This document shows, one piece after another, positions 1 through 8,588 of a DNA stretch of 64,000 nucleotides. Under the pieces are notes generated by a model, which was not told where the DNA came from, ran no database searches, and was given only the letters and a program-made list of their open reading frames with translations. The number at the start of each line of letters is the position of its first letter. Position 1 is the stretch's first letter. This DNA comes from Ulvibacter litoralis. GTDB taxonomy: Bacteria > Bacteroidota > Bacteroidia > Flavobacteriales > Flavobacteriaceae. The stretch covers positions 140,869 through 204,868 of the forward strand of contig NZ_FNBA01000005.1 of NCBI RefSeq assembly GCF_900102055.1. Reading direction: 5' to 3'. The position numbers and the translations under genes are program-made.

Positions 1-2222
1 TATTCTGTTTGATCGGCTTCAACCATCCAATCGATATCTACCACATCGTCTGTGTTTTTCAAAATGTCTTGAATGCTATTCGCAATCTTCATTTGCTCGT
101 TATAGTCTGGACCATACACTTCAGCAACAATCGTCGATAATACAGGAGGCCCTGGTGGTACTTCTACCAACTTTACATTCGCATTGTACTTGGATGCAAT
201 CTTCTGAATATCTGGACGCATTAAAGTTGCAATACCATGACTCTGAATATCACGTTCACTTTTGTCTATTAAGTTCACTTGGATGTCGGCCATATTACTT
301 CCCCCTCGTAAATCGTAATGACGTACCAAACCATTAAAAGTAATAGGCGCAGAGGTTCCAACGTAGTTTTGGTAGTTTACAACTTCTGGACGCGTCGATA
401 AGTATTGTGAAATTTCTTGCGCAACCACACCAGTTCGCTCCAAGGTAGTACCTTCAGGCATGTCGATTACAACTTGAAATTCATTTTTATTATCGAACGG
501 CAACATTTTTACCGCCACCGATTTGGTAAAAAACAAGACCATCGTTGCCATTAAGACTAAAAAAGTTCCTCCTAAAAACAACCAACGCTTTTTGCTGTTT
601 TCTAACAATGGTCTCTCAAATTTGTTGTAAATCTTGTAAATTAAAGTATCTTCTACCGCTTTTTCAGGTTTGTTTTCGACTCCTTTTTTATCCTTTTCTC
701 TTAAGAAGATGTATCCTAAATAAGGTGTAATGGTCAAAGCAACAAATAATGATAAAATCATAGCAATAGATGCTCCAATAGGCATAGGCGCCATATAGGG
801 CCCCATTAAACCTGAAACAAAGGCCATTGGCAATACTGAGGCGATTACCGTAAATGTTGCTAAAATAGTCGGATTCCCAACTTCATTAATCGCATACAGG
901 GCAGCTTGTTTAAAAGGCAAGCGTTTCATCTTGAAATGCCGGTGCATGTTTTCAGCAATGATAATCGAGTCATCGACGACAATTCCTGTCACAAATACCA
1001 AAGCAAATAGAGTAATTCGGTTGAGGGTGTAATCGAGCATGTAATAACTCAATAAGGTGAGGGCAAATGTAATTGGTACCGATAAAAACACCACCAATCC
1101 ACCGCGCCAACCCATGGCTAACATTACCACTAAAGTAACGGCAAATATCGAGCCTATAAGGTGTAAGAGTAATTCAGATACTTTATGAGAAGCCGTCTCA
1201 CCATAATTTCGAGTCACTTCTACATGAACATCATCCGGAATTAAAGTAGTTCGTAAATGTTCAACTTTATCGATAATAACTTCTGAAATTTTCATTGCAT
1301 CGGCACCCTTCCGTTTGGCAACCGAAATGGTAACTGCCGGATATTCCGATTTGTAAGCTCCCGACTTGTCGCTTCCTTTTCCGAAGCCCAAACTCACATA
1401 ATTTAATGGAACCTCAGGACCATCAATAATGCTTGCGATTTGTTTTAAATAAATGGGCTGATTTTGTTGTACGCCAACCACGAGGTTTTCAACATCGGTA
1501 ACAGAAGTCAAGAATGTACCTGTATTCACTAAAAATTCAGTGTCATTCTTATCGAAAGACCCTGCCTTTAATTGTGAATTATTGGCGCTAATCATTTCAG
1601 AAACCGATAAGAAATCCAATCCGCTAGCCGCTAATTTATCTTTGTCTAGCACCACACGTAATTGCCGATTTCTACCTCCAATTTTATGCGTTATCGCGAC
1701 ATCATTCACCTTTTTAATTTCGGCTTCAAGCTCTTGTGCCATCTGACCTAATTGATAGTCGTCGTAATTTTCGCTCCACAATGTTAATCCCAACATGGGA
1801 ACATCATCGATGGCTCGAGTCTTTACCAATGGAAACGTTACACCTTGCGGCATTTGGTCCATATGCTTGTTAATTTCATTGTACAATTTCACAAACGAAC
1901 GCTCAATATCTTCACCTACATAAAACTGTACGATGACCATTCCTTGTTCCTTCATCGACGTAGAATACACATATTCTACCCCTTTAATATTCGAAATTAA
2001 TTGCTCTAAAGGCTTTATAACTCGAGACTCAACTTCTGTCGGACTCGCCCCAGGATAGCCTACAAAAATATCTGCCATTGGCACATCAATTTGCGGTTCT
2101 TCCTCGCGCGGAATCAAAAACGAGCTGTAGACTCCAACAACCATAAAAACGATCATTAAAAGCACAGTAAGCTTCGACTGTATAAAGATTTTGGCAATTT
2201 TCCCTGCGATACCTTCTTTCAT
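1..2222 (-). CDS. RND efflux transporter permease subunit (AcrB/HAE-like), 3' end cut by window edge
   Basis: This is the inner-membrane proton-driven pump of a tripartite RND exporter; about 740 N-terminal residues are visible and the frame is still open at base 1. The start ATG at 2222 gives a basic N-terminus, one membrane helix, and then the porter-domain opening typical of the family (PREEEPQID, then YPGASPTEVE). A VVDDSI motif near residue 410 falls in the proton-relay membrane helix and is followed by further helices. The adaptor and TolC-like channel lie just upstream on the same strand, so this is the last visible gene of that operon. The RND assignment is firm. The substrate, which could be drugs, metals or another toxic compound, cannot be read from the sequence. 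Confidence 0.93.
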   Translation of the reverse strand, partial: MKEGIAGKIAKIFIQSKLTVLLMIVFMVVGVYSSFLIPREEEPQIDVPMADIFVGYPGASPTEVESRVIKPLEQLISNIKGVEYVYSTSMKEQGMVIVQFYVGEDIERSFVKLYNEINKHMDQMPQGVTFPLVKTRAIDDVPMLGLTLWSENYDDYQLGQMAQELEAEIKKVNDVAITHKIGGRNRQLRVVLDKDKLAASGLDFLSVSEMISANNSQLKAGSFDKNDTEFLVNTGTFLTSVTDVENLVVGVQQNQPIYLKQIASIIDGPEVPLNYVSLGFGKGSDKSGAYKSEYPAVTISVAKRKGADAMKISEVIIDKVEHLRTTLIPDDVHVEVTRNYGETASHKVSELLLHLIGSIFAVTLVVMLAMGWRGGLVVFLSVPITFALTLLSYYMLDYTLNRITLFALVFVTGIVVDDSIIIAENMHRHFKMKRLPFKQAALYAINEVGNPTILATFTVIASVLPMAFVSGLMGPYMAPMPIGASIAMILSLFVALTITPYLGYIFLREKDKKGVENKPEKAVEDTLIYKIYNKFERPLLENSKKRWLFLGGTFLVLMATMVLFFTKSVAVKMLPFDNKNEFQVVIDMPEGTTLERTGVVAQEISQYLSTRPEVVNYQNYVGTSAPITFNGLVRHYDLRGGSNMADIQVNLIDKSERDIQSHGIATLMRPDIQKIASKYNANVKLVEVPPGPPVLSTIVAEVYGPDYNEQMKIANSIQDILKNTDDVVDIDWMVEADQTE

Positions 2223-2328
2223 CTTTGTTTTTATTATGGCGTTTTAACAGGCTGTTGTTTCAATCTTTTTTAGCTTCAGAACCATTTGCTTTTGCTCTGT
2301 ATGTCGCTAAAAAAGGATTTTTGCTGCT

Positions 2329-2350
2329 ACCTGTCTGCCGGCTGGCAGGT
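2329..2350. repeat. GC-rich REP-like imperfect palindrome
   Basis: This 22-bp imperfect palindrome has its dyad at GCCGGC and lies in the 143-bp gap between the adaptor and RND genes. It is far richer in GC than its surroundings. A second, diverged copy with the same CCTGCCTGCCGG-type core is at 63788-63817. Dispersed palindromes of this type are common in Flavobacteria. It may also act as an intra-operon mRNA hairpin. Confidence 0.55.
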
Positions 2351-2365
2351 TCTTAACGCAATTTT

Positions 2366-3448
2366 TTAGTTATTGAATGTAATTTTTGCTCCATTGTAAA
2401 GTTTTCCTTCCGCAGAAACGATATACGCCTCATCCGAATTTAAACCCGACAATACTTCTACTTGATCTCCAAATGTTCTACCTAATCGTAACCAGCGTAA
2501 CAAAGCCGTTTTACTTTCACTTACCGTATAGACACCAGATAGTTGTCCGTTGGTTATAATTGCTTCCGAAGGGATTAAAACCATCGTTGCTTTTTCTTTT
2601 CTTTCTACAGGAAATTGAACCGTTGTAAACATTCCCGATAGGATGGAAGCCTCTGTTTTTTTCAAGGCAATTTTCACCAAGTATTGTCCGCCAGTATTTT
2701 TAGCCGAACTACTCACTTCAGTCACAGTACCTTTCACAGTCGTATCGATAGATTTTATCAAGACATCTACTTCTGTTCCTTTTTTAATTTCAGAAATTTC
2801 AGATTCAGGAACCATTGCCATTACTTCAAAGCTCCCTGGAGTTTCGATACTAATTAGTGGAACTCCTGGATTTGCCATATTTCCGGCTTCCACATTTTTG
2901 CTCGTTATAATTCCGCTAAAAGGTGCGGTAATATTTGTGTAGGCATACTGTGCACCGATTTCATTTTTCATTTGTCTAGCACCTTCTAGTCGAGCTTTCG
3001 CCATTTCGAAATTCGCCGTCATATCGTCCATTTCTTTTTGAGAAGCGCTGTTCTCTGCAAACAAATTTTTAAACCGATTGTAATCTTTCTCTGCGTTTTT
3101 GAAGGCAGCAGTTGCTTCTGTAATTCCTGCATTCACTTGTGCGCTTTTCGCTTGTAAATCGGTGTTGTTGATGGAAACTAATAATTGTCCTTTGGACACT
3201 TTATCACCAACATTTACATGTACTTTGTTTACGTAGCCCATCATCCGCGTGCTTAAATCGGCGCTGTTGGCTGCTTGAATTTTTCCACTCGCACTTAAAA
3301 AAGGACTATTACTATTCGCTGCTACTTGGTTTACAACCACAGGGATGGCTGGTGAATTATCTACCATCGCTTTTTTGTCTTCGCTACCACAGCTCGTTAA
3401 AAATAAAGTGGCTGCACTTAGGGTGATTAGGTATATATATTTCTTCAT
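2366..3448 (-). CDS. RND efflux periplasmic adaptor (HlyD/AcrA family lipoprotein)
   Basis: This membrane-fusion protein bridges the inner-membrane pump and the outer-membrane channel. It has a lipoprotein signal with the lipobox Cys at residue 20. A split biotinyl-lipoyl-like domain follows, with GYVNKVHVNVGDKV near residues 70-84 and its partner half near AGNMANPGVPL. Between the halves is a coiled-coil hairpin (about residues 90-155), and beta-barrel and membrane-proximal domains come after. At 360 residues it is a normal length. Its start lies 7 bp after the TolC-like stop, so the two are cotranscribed from the promoter at 4791-4834. The pump gene follows after a gap holding a REP-like palindrome. 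Confidence 0.93.
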   Translation of the reverse strand: MKKYIYLITLSAATLFLTSCGSEDKKAMVDNSPAIPVVVNQVAANSNSPFLSASGKIQAANSADLSTRMMGYVNKVHVNVGDKVSKGQLLVSINNTDLQAKSAQVNAGITEATAAFKNAEKDYNRFKNLFAENSASQKEMDDMTANFEMAKARLEGARQMKNEIGAQYAYTNITAPFSGIITSKNVEAGNMANPGVPLISIETPGSFEVMAMVPESEISEIKKGTEVDVLIKSIDTTVKGTVTEVSSSAKNTGGQYLVKIALKKTEASILSGMFTTVQFPVERKEKATMVLIPSEAIITNGQLSGVYTVSESKTALLRWLRLGRTFGDQVEVLSGLNSDEAYIVSAEGKLYNGAKITFNN

Positions 3449-3455
3449 CTCTAGA

Positions 3456-4769
3456 TTATTCTTTGGTTAAAAACTGTAAATAAGCTTGCGCGTAATTGTA
3501 TTCAAAAATTGTTTGATAGTATTCTAATTGCTTCTGCGAAAAAGTTGTTTCAGCTGTTAAGACATCTGCTGTTTTTTCAAGACCTTCTTTAAAACGATTG
3601 GTAAGAATTCGCAATGATTCTTCAGATTGTTCCATCGCTAGTGTGGTAAGTTTCAGTTTATTCTCGGCATCTGTAAAAGCACGTTTCGCTTTGTTTAACT
3701 CCAAGTTACTTTGAGAAACATATTGGTTGTATTCTAATTTTGATTTTTCAAATTCTGCCTTACTTTTTTGTGCTTTTCCGAAGCGCTTAGAACCTTGAAA
3801 TAAATCCCAGCTCACTTGAGCACCAAACAAATACCCGTTGGCATCTCCTTGAAAAATTTGATCATCGTATAGCTCGTAACTACCAAAAGCATTCAGTCGT
3901 GGTAAAAAAGCCATTTTATCAGCCTTATTCATAGCTTCGTAGGCTTGAGAAGCGAATTCCATCGCCTTGATGTCTGAACGGTTTTCAGAAATGCTGTTGG
4001 CTGAAAATTCAGTAAAAGTATTGATAGCTAACGCATCGCTTGGTTGGTACATTACATAGGTTTTATCATTCATCAAGAAGGATAAATAATCGGAAGCATT
4101 CTGTACATTACTTTTTGCAACTTGTAACTGATTTTGAACTTCCGTCACGCGAACCTCTACATACAACACATCGGTGCGTTGTAAATACCCTTGCTTAAAA
4201 TTATTTTCAACGATTTTCTTATTGGCGTTCGCAGCTTCCAATGCTTTTTCTAAAACATCGACAGCTTTATACGCTAGTTGCAATTGCATATACGCTTTCT
4301 CAACTTCAAGGACTAAATAGTCTGATGTTCGCTCTGTTTTTAACGACATCGCGTCCATTTTAGACTTGGCAGCTTTTCGTTGATACACACCGTCTAAATT
4401 GAGCAGTGGCTGCTGAATTTCAAATTTGGTAGCAAAGTTTTCTATCTGCGATGGATCGTTTAACAAAGCTGGATTAAAATCATTTTGCGTTAAAATCTCT
4501 TGATTTAGTTTCGAACCAAATGCCATTAATGGATTGGTAGTGGCAATTCCAGTATGACTCGCTGTGATATTGGGTAGAAAAACAGCATTGGTTTGACGGT
4601 AATCTGCTCTGGCAGCATTATAATCTTCTTCAGAAATTTTTAAAGAAGTATTATTTTCTGAAACTTTTTCTACTACTTCTGCTTTAGTAATAGAAACTTT
4701 TTCTTGCGCGAACAAAGAGAAATTTCCAAACAGCATCGAAAGTAATAGTACGTACAGTGTTTTTTTCAT
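3456..4769 (-). CDS. TolC family outer-membrane efflux channel
   Basis: This is the outer-membrane factor of the RND exporter and the first gene of the operon tolC-like, adaptor, pump. A Sec signal peptide covers about residues 1-22 and ends FAQ. Two repeated outer-membrane-efflux domains follow, rich in long helices with the usual Asn/Ala/Glu heptads, ending in FEYNYAQAYLQFLTKE. Its 437 residues fit the family. The ATG is 52 bp downstream of a perfect GTAAC-N4-GTTAC palindrome with a perfect -7 element (TATTTTTG on this strand) in the right place. The exporter is therefore probably under the Crp-type regulator encoded at 48695-49327. Confidence 0.92.
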   Translation of the reverse strand: MKKTLYVLLLSMLFGNFSLFAQEKVSITKAEVVEKVSENNTSLKISEEDYNAARADYRQTNAVFLPNITASHTGIATTNPLMAFGSKLNQEILTQNDFNPALLNDPSQIENFATKFEIQQPLLNLDGVYQRKAAKSKMDAMSLKTERTSDYLVLEVEKAYMQLQLAYKAVDVLEKALEAANANKKIVENNFKQGYLQRTDVLYVEVRVTEVQNQLQVAKSNVQNASDYLSFLMNDKTYVMYQPSDALAINTFTEFSANSISENRSDIKAMEFASQAYEAMNKADKMAFLPRLNAFGSYELYDDQIFQGDANGYLFGAQVSWDLFQGSKRFGKAQKSKAEFEKSKLEYNQYVSQSNLELNKAKRAFTDAENKLKLTTLAMEQSEESLRILTNRFKEGLEKTADVLTAETTFSQKQLEYYQTIFEYNYAQAYLQFLTKE

Positions 4770-4790
4770 TAGTAATTAAATTTGATGATA

Positions 4791-4834
4791 CAAAAATAGG
4801 GTTATAAAAGGCAGAACTCAGTAACAAAAGTTAC
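4791..4834 (-). promoter_or_regulatory. Family-A promoter of the RND efflux operon
   Basis: A perfect 14-bp inverted repeat GTAAC-AAAA-GTTAC lies at 4821-4834. A perfect -7 element, TATTTTTG on the minus strand, lies at 4791-4798. The palindrome centre is 29.5 bp from the first T of the element. The TolC-like start codon follows at 4769. No matching element exists for the divergent gene at 4905. Confidence 0.75.
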
Positions 4835-4904
4835 TTAACAAAAATCGATTTATGAATTAAGAAAAGAGGTAGTTTCGTTGGCATATCTTACTTTTGAAAA
4901 TTAT

Positions 4905-5903
4905 ATGGATTCACTTACTCAAATCGTATTAGGAGCAGCCGTAGGAGAGGCTGTTTTAGGCAAAAAAGTTGGAAATAAAGCCATGCTGTACGGTGCTATT
5001 GCAGGGACTATACCCGATTTAGATGTATTTGCTTCATATATTACTGATACGGTAACAGCACTTTCAATACACCGTGGTTTTACACATTCTATTGTTTTTT
5101 CGGTACTTTTCGCACCCATATTTGGTTGGCTTGTTTCTAGGTATGAGAAATATAAAGATTTTAAAGGTTGGTCTTGGCTCTTCTTTTGGGCGTTTATTAC
5201 ACATCCTATCTTAGATGCACACACCACTTGGGGAACTCAATTGTTTTGGCCTCATGACATTCGATTGGCATTTAAAACCATTTTTGTAATCGATCCGCTT
5301 TATACGATTCCTTTATTAGTGTTTTTGATTCTTGCTATGTTTCAGAATCGGACTTCTAAAAAGCGACGTCTGTATAATAACCTGGGATTGCTTATTAGTA
5401 GCTCTTATTTGGCGCTCACGTTTCTTTTAAAATGGGTTGCTTTTAATCAATTTGAAAAAGCTTTAGAGGTTCAAAATATTGATTATTTACAATTGGACAC
5501 CAGACCGTCCCCTATGAATACGGTATTATGGAGTGCTAATGTGGAAACTGAAGATGCCTATTTATTGGGGAATTATTCGTTTTTTGATTCAAAGCCAATT
5601 ACTTTTGAAACGTACCCGAAAAATCATAATTTATTAGGTGGCCTAGCGGAACAGGAAAAAGTAAAGCGTATGATTGGTATTTCTGAAGGATGGTTTACGA
5701 TTATCGAGAAGCAGGACGGACTTTATTTTAATGATTTGCGCTTCGGACTACTTAGTTTGGCCCCACAATCTCAGAACTTTGTGTTTCAGTATAAAATAAC
5801 GCAAGATGCTTCAGGCAGCGTAACATTCACTGAAGCTCCTAAAAATAAACGTGACGGAAAGAAATTGCTATCCGAATTGTGGAAACGTGTAAAAGGCAAT
5901 TAA
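4905..5903 (+). CDS. Metal-dependent hydrolase / YdjM-like membrane protein (DUF457)
   Basis: This multi-pass membrane protein belongs to the YdjM/YbcI family, often annotated as metal-dependent hydrolase, with no firmly known substrate. The N-terminus MDSLTQIVLGAAVGEAVLG is the classical family opening, so I take the ATG at 4905 and not the in-frame TTG 27 bp earlier. Conserved histidine motifs HRGFTHS and THPILDAHTTWG lie among four or five helices in the first 180 residues. A soluble C-terminal domain of about 150 residues follows. A perfect -7 element (TACTTTTG, 4889-4896) lies only 8 bp upstream of the start, so the mRNA may have little or no leader. It stands alone between divergent and downstream units. 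Confidence 0.85.
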   Translation: MDSLTQIVLGAAVGEAVLGKKVGNKAMLYGAIAGTIPDLDVFASYITDTVTALSIHRGFTHSIVFSVLFAPIFGWLVSRYEKYKDFKGWSWLFFWAFITHPILDAHTTWGTQLFWPHDIRLAFKTIFVIDPLYTIPLLVFLILAMFQNRTSKKRRLYNNLGLLISSSYLALTFLLKWVAFNQFEKALEVQNIDYLQLDTRPSPMNTVLWSANVETEDAYLLGNYSFFDSKPITFETYPKNHNLLGGLAEQEKVKRMIGISEGWFTIIEKQDGLYFNDLRFGLLSLAPQSQNFVFQYKITQDASGSVTFTEAPKNKRDGKKLLSELWKRVKGN

Positions 5904-5920
5904 AAAATAATACATTAACT

Positions 5921-5941
5921 ATTAGTGTTTTTAGCACTAAT
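5921..5941. promoter_or_regulatory. Inverted repeat upstream of pncB, candidate operator
   Basis: ATTAGTG and CACTAAT form perfect 7-bp arms around a 7-bp spacer, ending 14 bp before the pncB start. No T-run follows, so it looks more like an operator than a terminator. NAD salvage genes are often controlled by NrtR- or NiaR-type repressors, but no such gene is visible here. The assignment is inference. Confidence 0.4.
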
Positions 5942-5955
5942 CAAATATACATATC

Positions 5956-7353
5956 ATGAATATTACTGCGGCGTATACAGATCTCTATCAACTCACTATG
6001 GCTCAAGTTTATTTTAGTACGAAGCGTCGTGAAAGTGCAATCTTTGATTATTATTTTCGGAATAACCCATTTAAAAGCGGCTATTCTATTTTTGCCGGAT
6101 TAGAAGATGTCTTAGATATTCTCGAAACACTTGAGTTCACTTCTTCTGATATTTCATATTTGAAACAACACGGATTTGAAGATGATTTTTTAGAATATTT
6201 AAAGAATTTTCGTTTTAAAGGAACTATTTATTCAAGCAAGGAAGGGGATGTTGTTTTTCCGAATCGCCCCATTTTACAGGTGGAAGCTACCATCATAGAA
6301 GCCCAAATTATAGAAACACTTTTACTAAATATTCTCAATTTTCAGACTTTAATTGCAACGAAAGCTTGTAGAATACGACAAAGTGCAAAGGATAAAGTCT
6401 TGTTAGATATGGGATTACGTCGCGCCCATGCAACAGGTGGCTACTATGCATCAAGAGCTGCTGCTATTGGTGGTTTTGACAGCACGAGTAATGTGAAGGC
6501 AGCCGAAGATTATAACATTTCGTGTTCAGGGACCATGGCACACTCATTCATACAAAGTTATGAAGACGAATTAAAAGCATTTCGTGATTTTGCTCGCATA
6601 CGACCAAAAAACTGTGTCCTTTTAATAGATACGTATAATACCTTAAAAAGCGGATTGCCAAATGCCATTACAGTAGCTAAAGAAATGGAACGTGAAGGGG
6701 AGCAATTGTTGGGAATTCGTTTAGACAGTGGTGATTTGGCATATTTGTCTAAAAAAGTCCGAGTAATACTAGATGAGTCTAATTTAGAATATGTGAAAAT
6801 TGTAGCTTCAAATCAATTGGATGAATATGTAATTAAAAGTCTGAAGGAACAAGGAGCTCCTATAGATATTTTTGGAGTGGGGACAAACTTGGTGACTGGA
6901 AAACCAGATGCTGCACTAGATGGTGTTTATAAATTATCTGAATACAATGGCGAGTCTAGAATCAAACTTTCCGAAAGTATAAATAAGGTATCACTTCCTT
7001 GTAAAAAGCAAGTGTATCGAATGCTAGACGCGAACGGAATGTTTTATGGAGCAGATGCAGTAGCGCTATATACCGAAGATAAGATAACGTATATGGAGCA
7101 TCCTTTCGATAGTACTAAAAGTTTAGAAATTGATAGCTTTAAAAAGGAATCATTACTTGAAAAAGTTATGGAGAATGGTAAAAGAATAGTGCCTTCTCGT
7201 TCTGTTTCAGAAATTACCGAATATTCTCAATCCCGATTAAAACAACTTCCAAATGAATACAAGCGTTTTCAAAATCCGCATGTTTATAAAATAGGACTTA
7301 GCACTCCACTGAAACAAGAACGAGATATATTAATTCAAAAACATAAGTTTTAA
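5956..7353 (+). CDS. pncB: Nicotinate phosphoribosyltransferase
   Basis: This enzyme converts nicotinate and PRPP to nicotinate mononucleotide, with ATP coupling, in the Preiss-Handler arm of NAD salvage. The N-terminus TAAYTDLYQLTMAQVYF is the family hallmark. MAHSFIQSYEDE, near residue 197, carries the His that is phosphorylated in homologues, and the PRPP region includes LRLDSGDL-type residues (GIRLDSGDLAY). Its 465 residues match the shorter bacterial form. The nicotinamidase gene lies 52 bp downstream and supplies the substrate, so the two steps are encoded together, probably as one transcript. Confidence 0.95.
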   Translation: MNITAAYTDLYQLTMAQVYFSTKRRESAIFDYYFRNNPFKSGYSIFAGLEDVLDILETLEFTSSDISYLKQHGFEDDFLEYLKNFRFKGTIYSSKEGDVVFPNRPILQVEATIIEAQIIETLLLNILNFQTLIATKACRIRQSAKDKVLLDMGLRRAHATGGYYASRAAAIGGFDSTSNVKAAEDYNISCSGTMAHSFIQSYEDELKAFRDFARIRPKNCVLLIDTYNTLKSGLPNAITVAKEMEREGEQLLGIRLDSGDLAYLSKKVRVILDESNLEYVKIVASNQLDEYVIKSLKEQGAPIDIFGVGTNLVTGKPDAALDGVYKLSEYNGESRIKLSESINKVSLPCKKQVYRMLDANGMFYGADAVALYTEDKITYMEHPFDSTKSLEIDSFKKESLLEKVMENGKRIVPSRSVSEITEYSQSRLKQLPNEYKRFQNPHVYKIGLSTPLKQERDILIQKHKF

Positions 7354-7405
7354 ATCGGATCTCCTGTTTTAATACTATTTAGCCATAAGCTTAACATATA
7401 AATCC

Positions 7406-8014
7406 ATGAAAACCCTTCTTATTATTGATGCACAGAACGACTTTATGCCTGGCGGAGCGCTTCCTGTTCCTGAAGGAGATAAAATTGTCCCAATCATCAA
7501 TGGGATGCAACATACATTCGATTTAGTGATTGCCACGCAAGATTGGCATCCTGAAGATCATATAAGCTTTGCTTCAAACCATAAAGGAGCATCTGTTTTT
7601 GATGAAATTGAAATTCAAGGAAAGTCACAAACATTATGGCCCAATCACTGTGTGCAAGGAACCCAGGGAGCCGAATTTCATCCCGATCTAAAAACGGAAA
7701 AATTTGAAGCTATTTTCAGAAAAGGAACGGATAGAGAGATAGATTCTTACAGTGCTTTTTATGATAATAGCCATTTAAAGTCAACAGGGTTGGCTGGCTA
7801 TCTAAAGGAAAAAGGAGTTTCGGAACTTTATGTATGTGGTTTAGCAGCAGATATTTGTGTTTATTTTTCCATTAATGATGCTCTTAAAGAAGGTTTTAAT
7901 TGTTATTTTATTGAAGATGCTTCAATGGCATTAGATACTGAAAAGTTTTCAGAAATAAAGAAGGAAATGATTGCTATGGGAATTCAAATTATTACTTCGG
8001 AATCTGTATCGTAA
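7406..8014 (+). CDS. pncA: Bifunctional nicotinamidase/pyrazinamidase
   Basis: This cytosolic hydrolase of the isochorismatase fold turns nicotinamide into nicotinate and ammonia. The catalytic Asp is in LIIDAQNDF (residues 5-13). The metal-binding Asp/His set is in TQDWHPEDH, and the nucleophilic Cys is in VCGLAADICV near residue 150. The CVQGTQG motif is also present. The protein has 202 residues, as expected. Product and substrate link it directly to the preceding pncB gene. Confidence 0.95.
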   Translation: MKTLLIIDAQNDFMPGGALPVPEGDKIVPIINGMQHTFDLVIATQDWHPEDHISFASNHKGASVFDEIEIQGKSQTLWPNHCVQGTQGAEFHPDLKTEKFEAIFRKGTDREIDSYSAFYDNSHLKSTGLAGYLKEKGVSELYVCGLAADICVYFSINDALKEGFNCYFIEDASMALDTEKFSEIKKEMIAMGIQIITSESVS

Positions 8015-8081
8015 TGTTACCTTAAATAGAAAACAGATTCTTCAGAATTTATAGAAACGATTCCCCAAAAAAAGGTGTTAT

Positions 8082-8125
8082 GTGACATAAGTCACTTTTA
8101 AAAACACTTGCTTGCTATACCTTTG
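8082..8125 (+). promoter_or_regulatory. CRP/FNR-type promoter of the copper receptor operon
   Basis: GTGAC-ATAA-GTCAC (8082-8095) is a perfect inverted repeat that reads TGTGA-N6-TCACt, the classical CRP form. A perfect -7 element, TACCTTTG, lies at 8118-8125, 5 bp before the ATG at 8131. The palindrome centre is 29.5 bp from the element, the same geometry as families A and B. It differs from family A by G instead of A at the fourth base of the TGTGA half-site. Confidence 0.65.
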
Positions 8126-8130
8126 TAGCA

Positions 8131-8526
8131 ATGAAAAATTGGACTTTCTTTTTTTCTATTGGGTTAAGTACTCTTATTATGTTTAACACTTTAAGAGTCC
8201 CTTTTACGTTTATATATTATGAGTTAGATCCCGTGGGCTTTATTGAAAATCTTTGTGTGAATCAAGATAAGCCCGAGCTTCAGTGCAATGGTAAATGCCA
8301 TTTAAAAAAGGTGACACAATCTGCTGAAGATGATAAAACCACTAATAAAACGTCGAGTTTTGAAGTACTGTTGTTTCACCAACCTCTTATCGATTATAAA
8401 ATTGTTACTTCCTTAACGCCTCAAAAAAGAGCATTCTTTTCCTATATAAATCTATATAATTTTAAGTATAAGATTTCTTGTTTTCATCCTCCACAAGGAT
8501 ACGTCTATCTATACAACCTATGTTAG
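8131..8526 (+). CDS. Small membrane protein with CNGKC motif, probably copper-linked
   Basis: I do not recognise a named family. The 131-residue protein begins with a single hydrophobic helix (about residues 5-30, basic N-terminus). A loop then contains LCVNQDKPELQCNGKCHLKK, with Cys42, Cys52 and Cys56, followed by a polar stretch and an aromatic C-terminal half. The CNGKCHL arrangement resembles a thiol metal site. It sits 62 bp upstream of a TonB receptor with a copper-binding signature, downstream of one shared promoter. A role in copper handling beneath the outer membrane is inference. The start ATG is 5 bp after the -7 element, implying a very short leader. Confidence 0.7.
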   Translation: MKNWTFFFSIGLSTLIMFNTLRVPFTFIYYELDPVGFIENLCVNQDKPELQCNGKCHLKKVTQSAEDDKTTNKTSSFEVLLFHQPLIDYKIVTSLTPQKRAFFSYINLYNFKYKISCFHPPQGYVYLYNLC

Positions 8527-8588
8527 TTAAGTAATGAATTTTCATTCAATACTAACATAAAGACTTATTCCAAATTTTAAACAATACT

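Noticed and set aside
2643..2942. Long antisense frames opposite genes, here and at 11133, 20282, 41505 and similar places
   Set aside because: All lie opposite well-supported genes and show no own homology or promoter.
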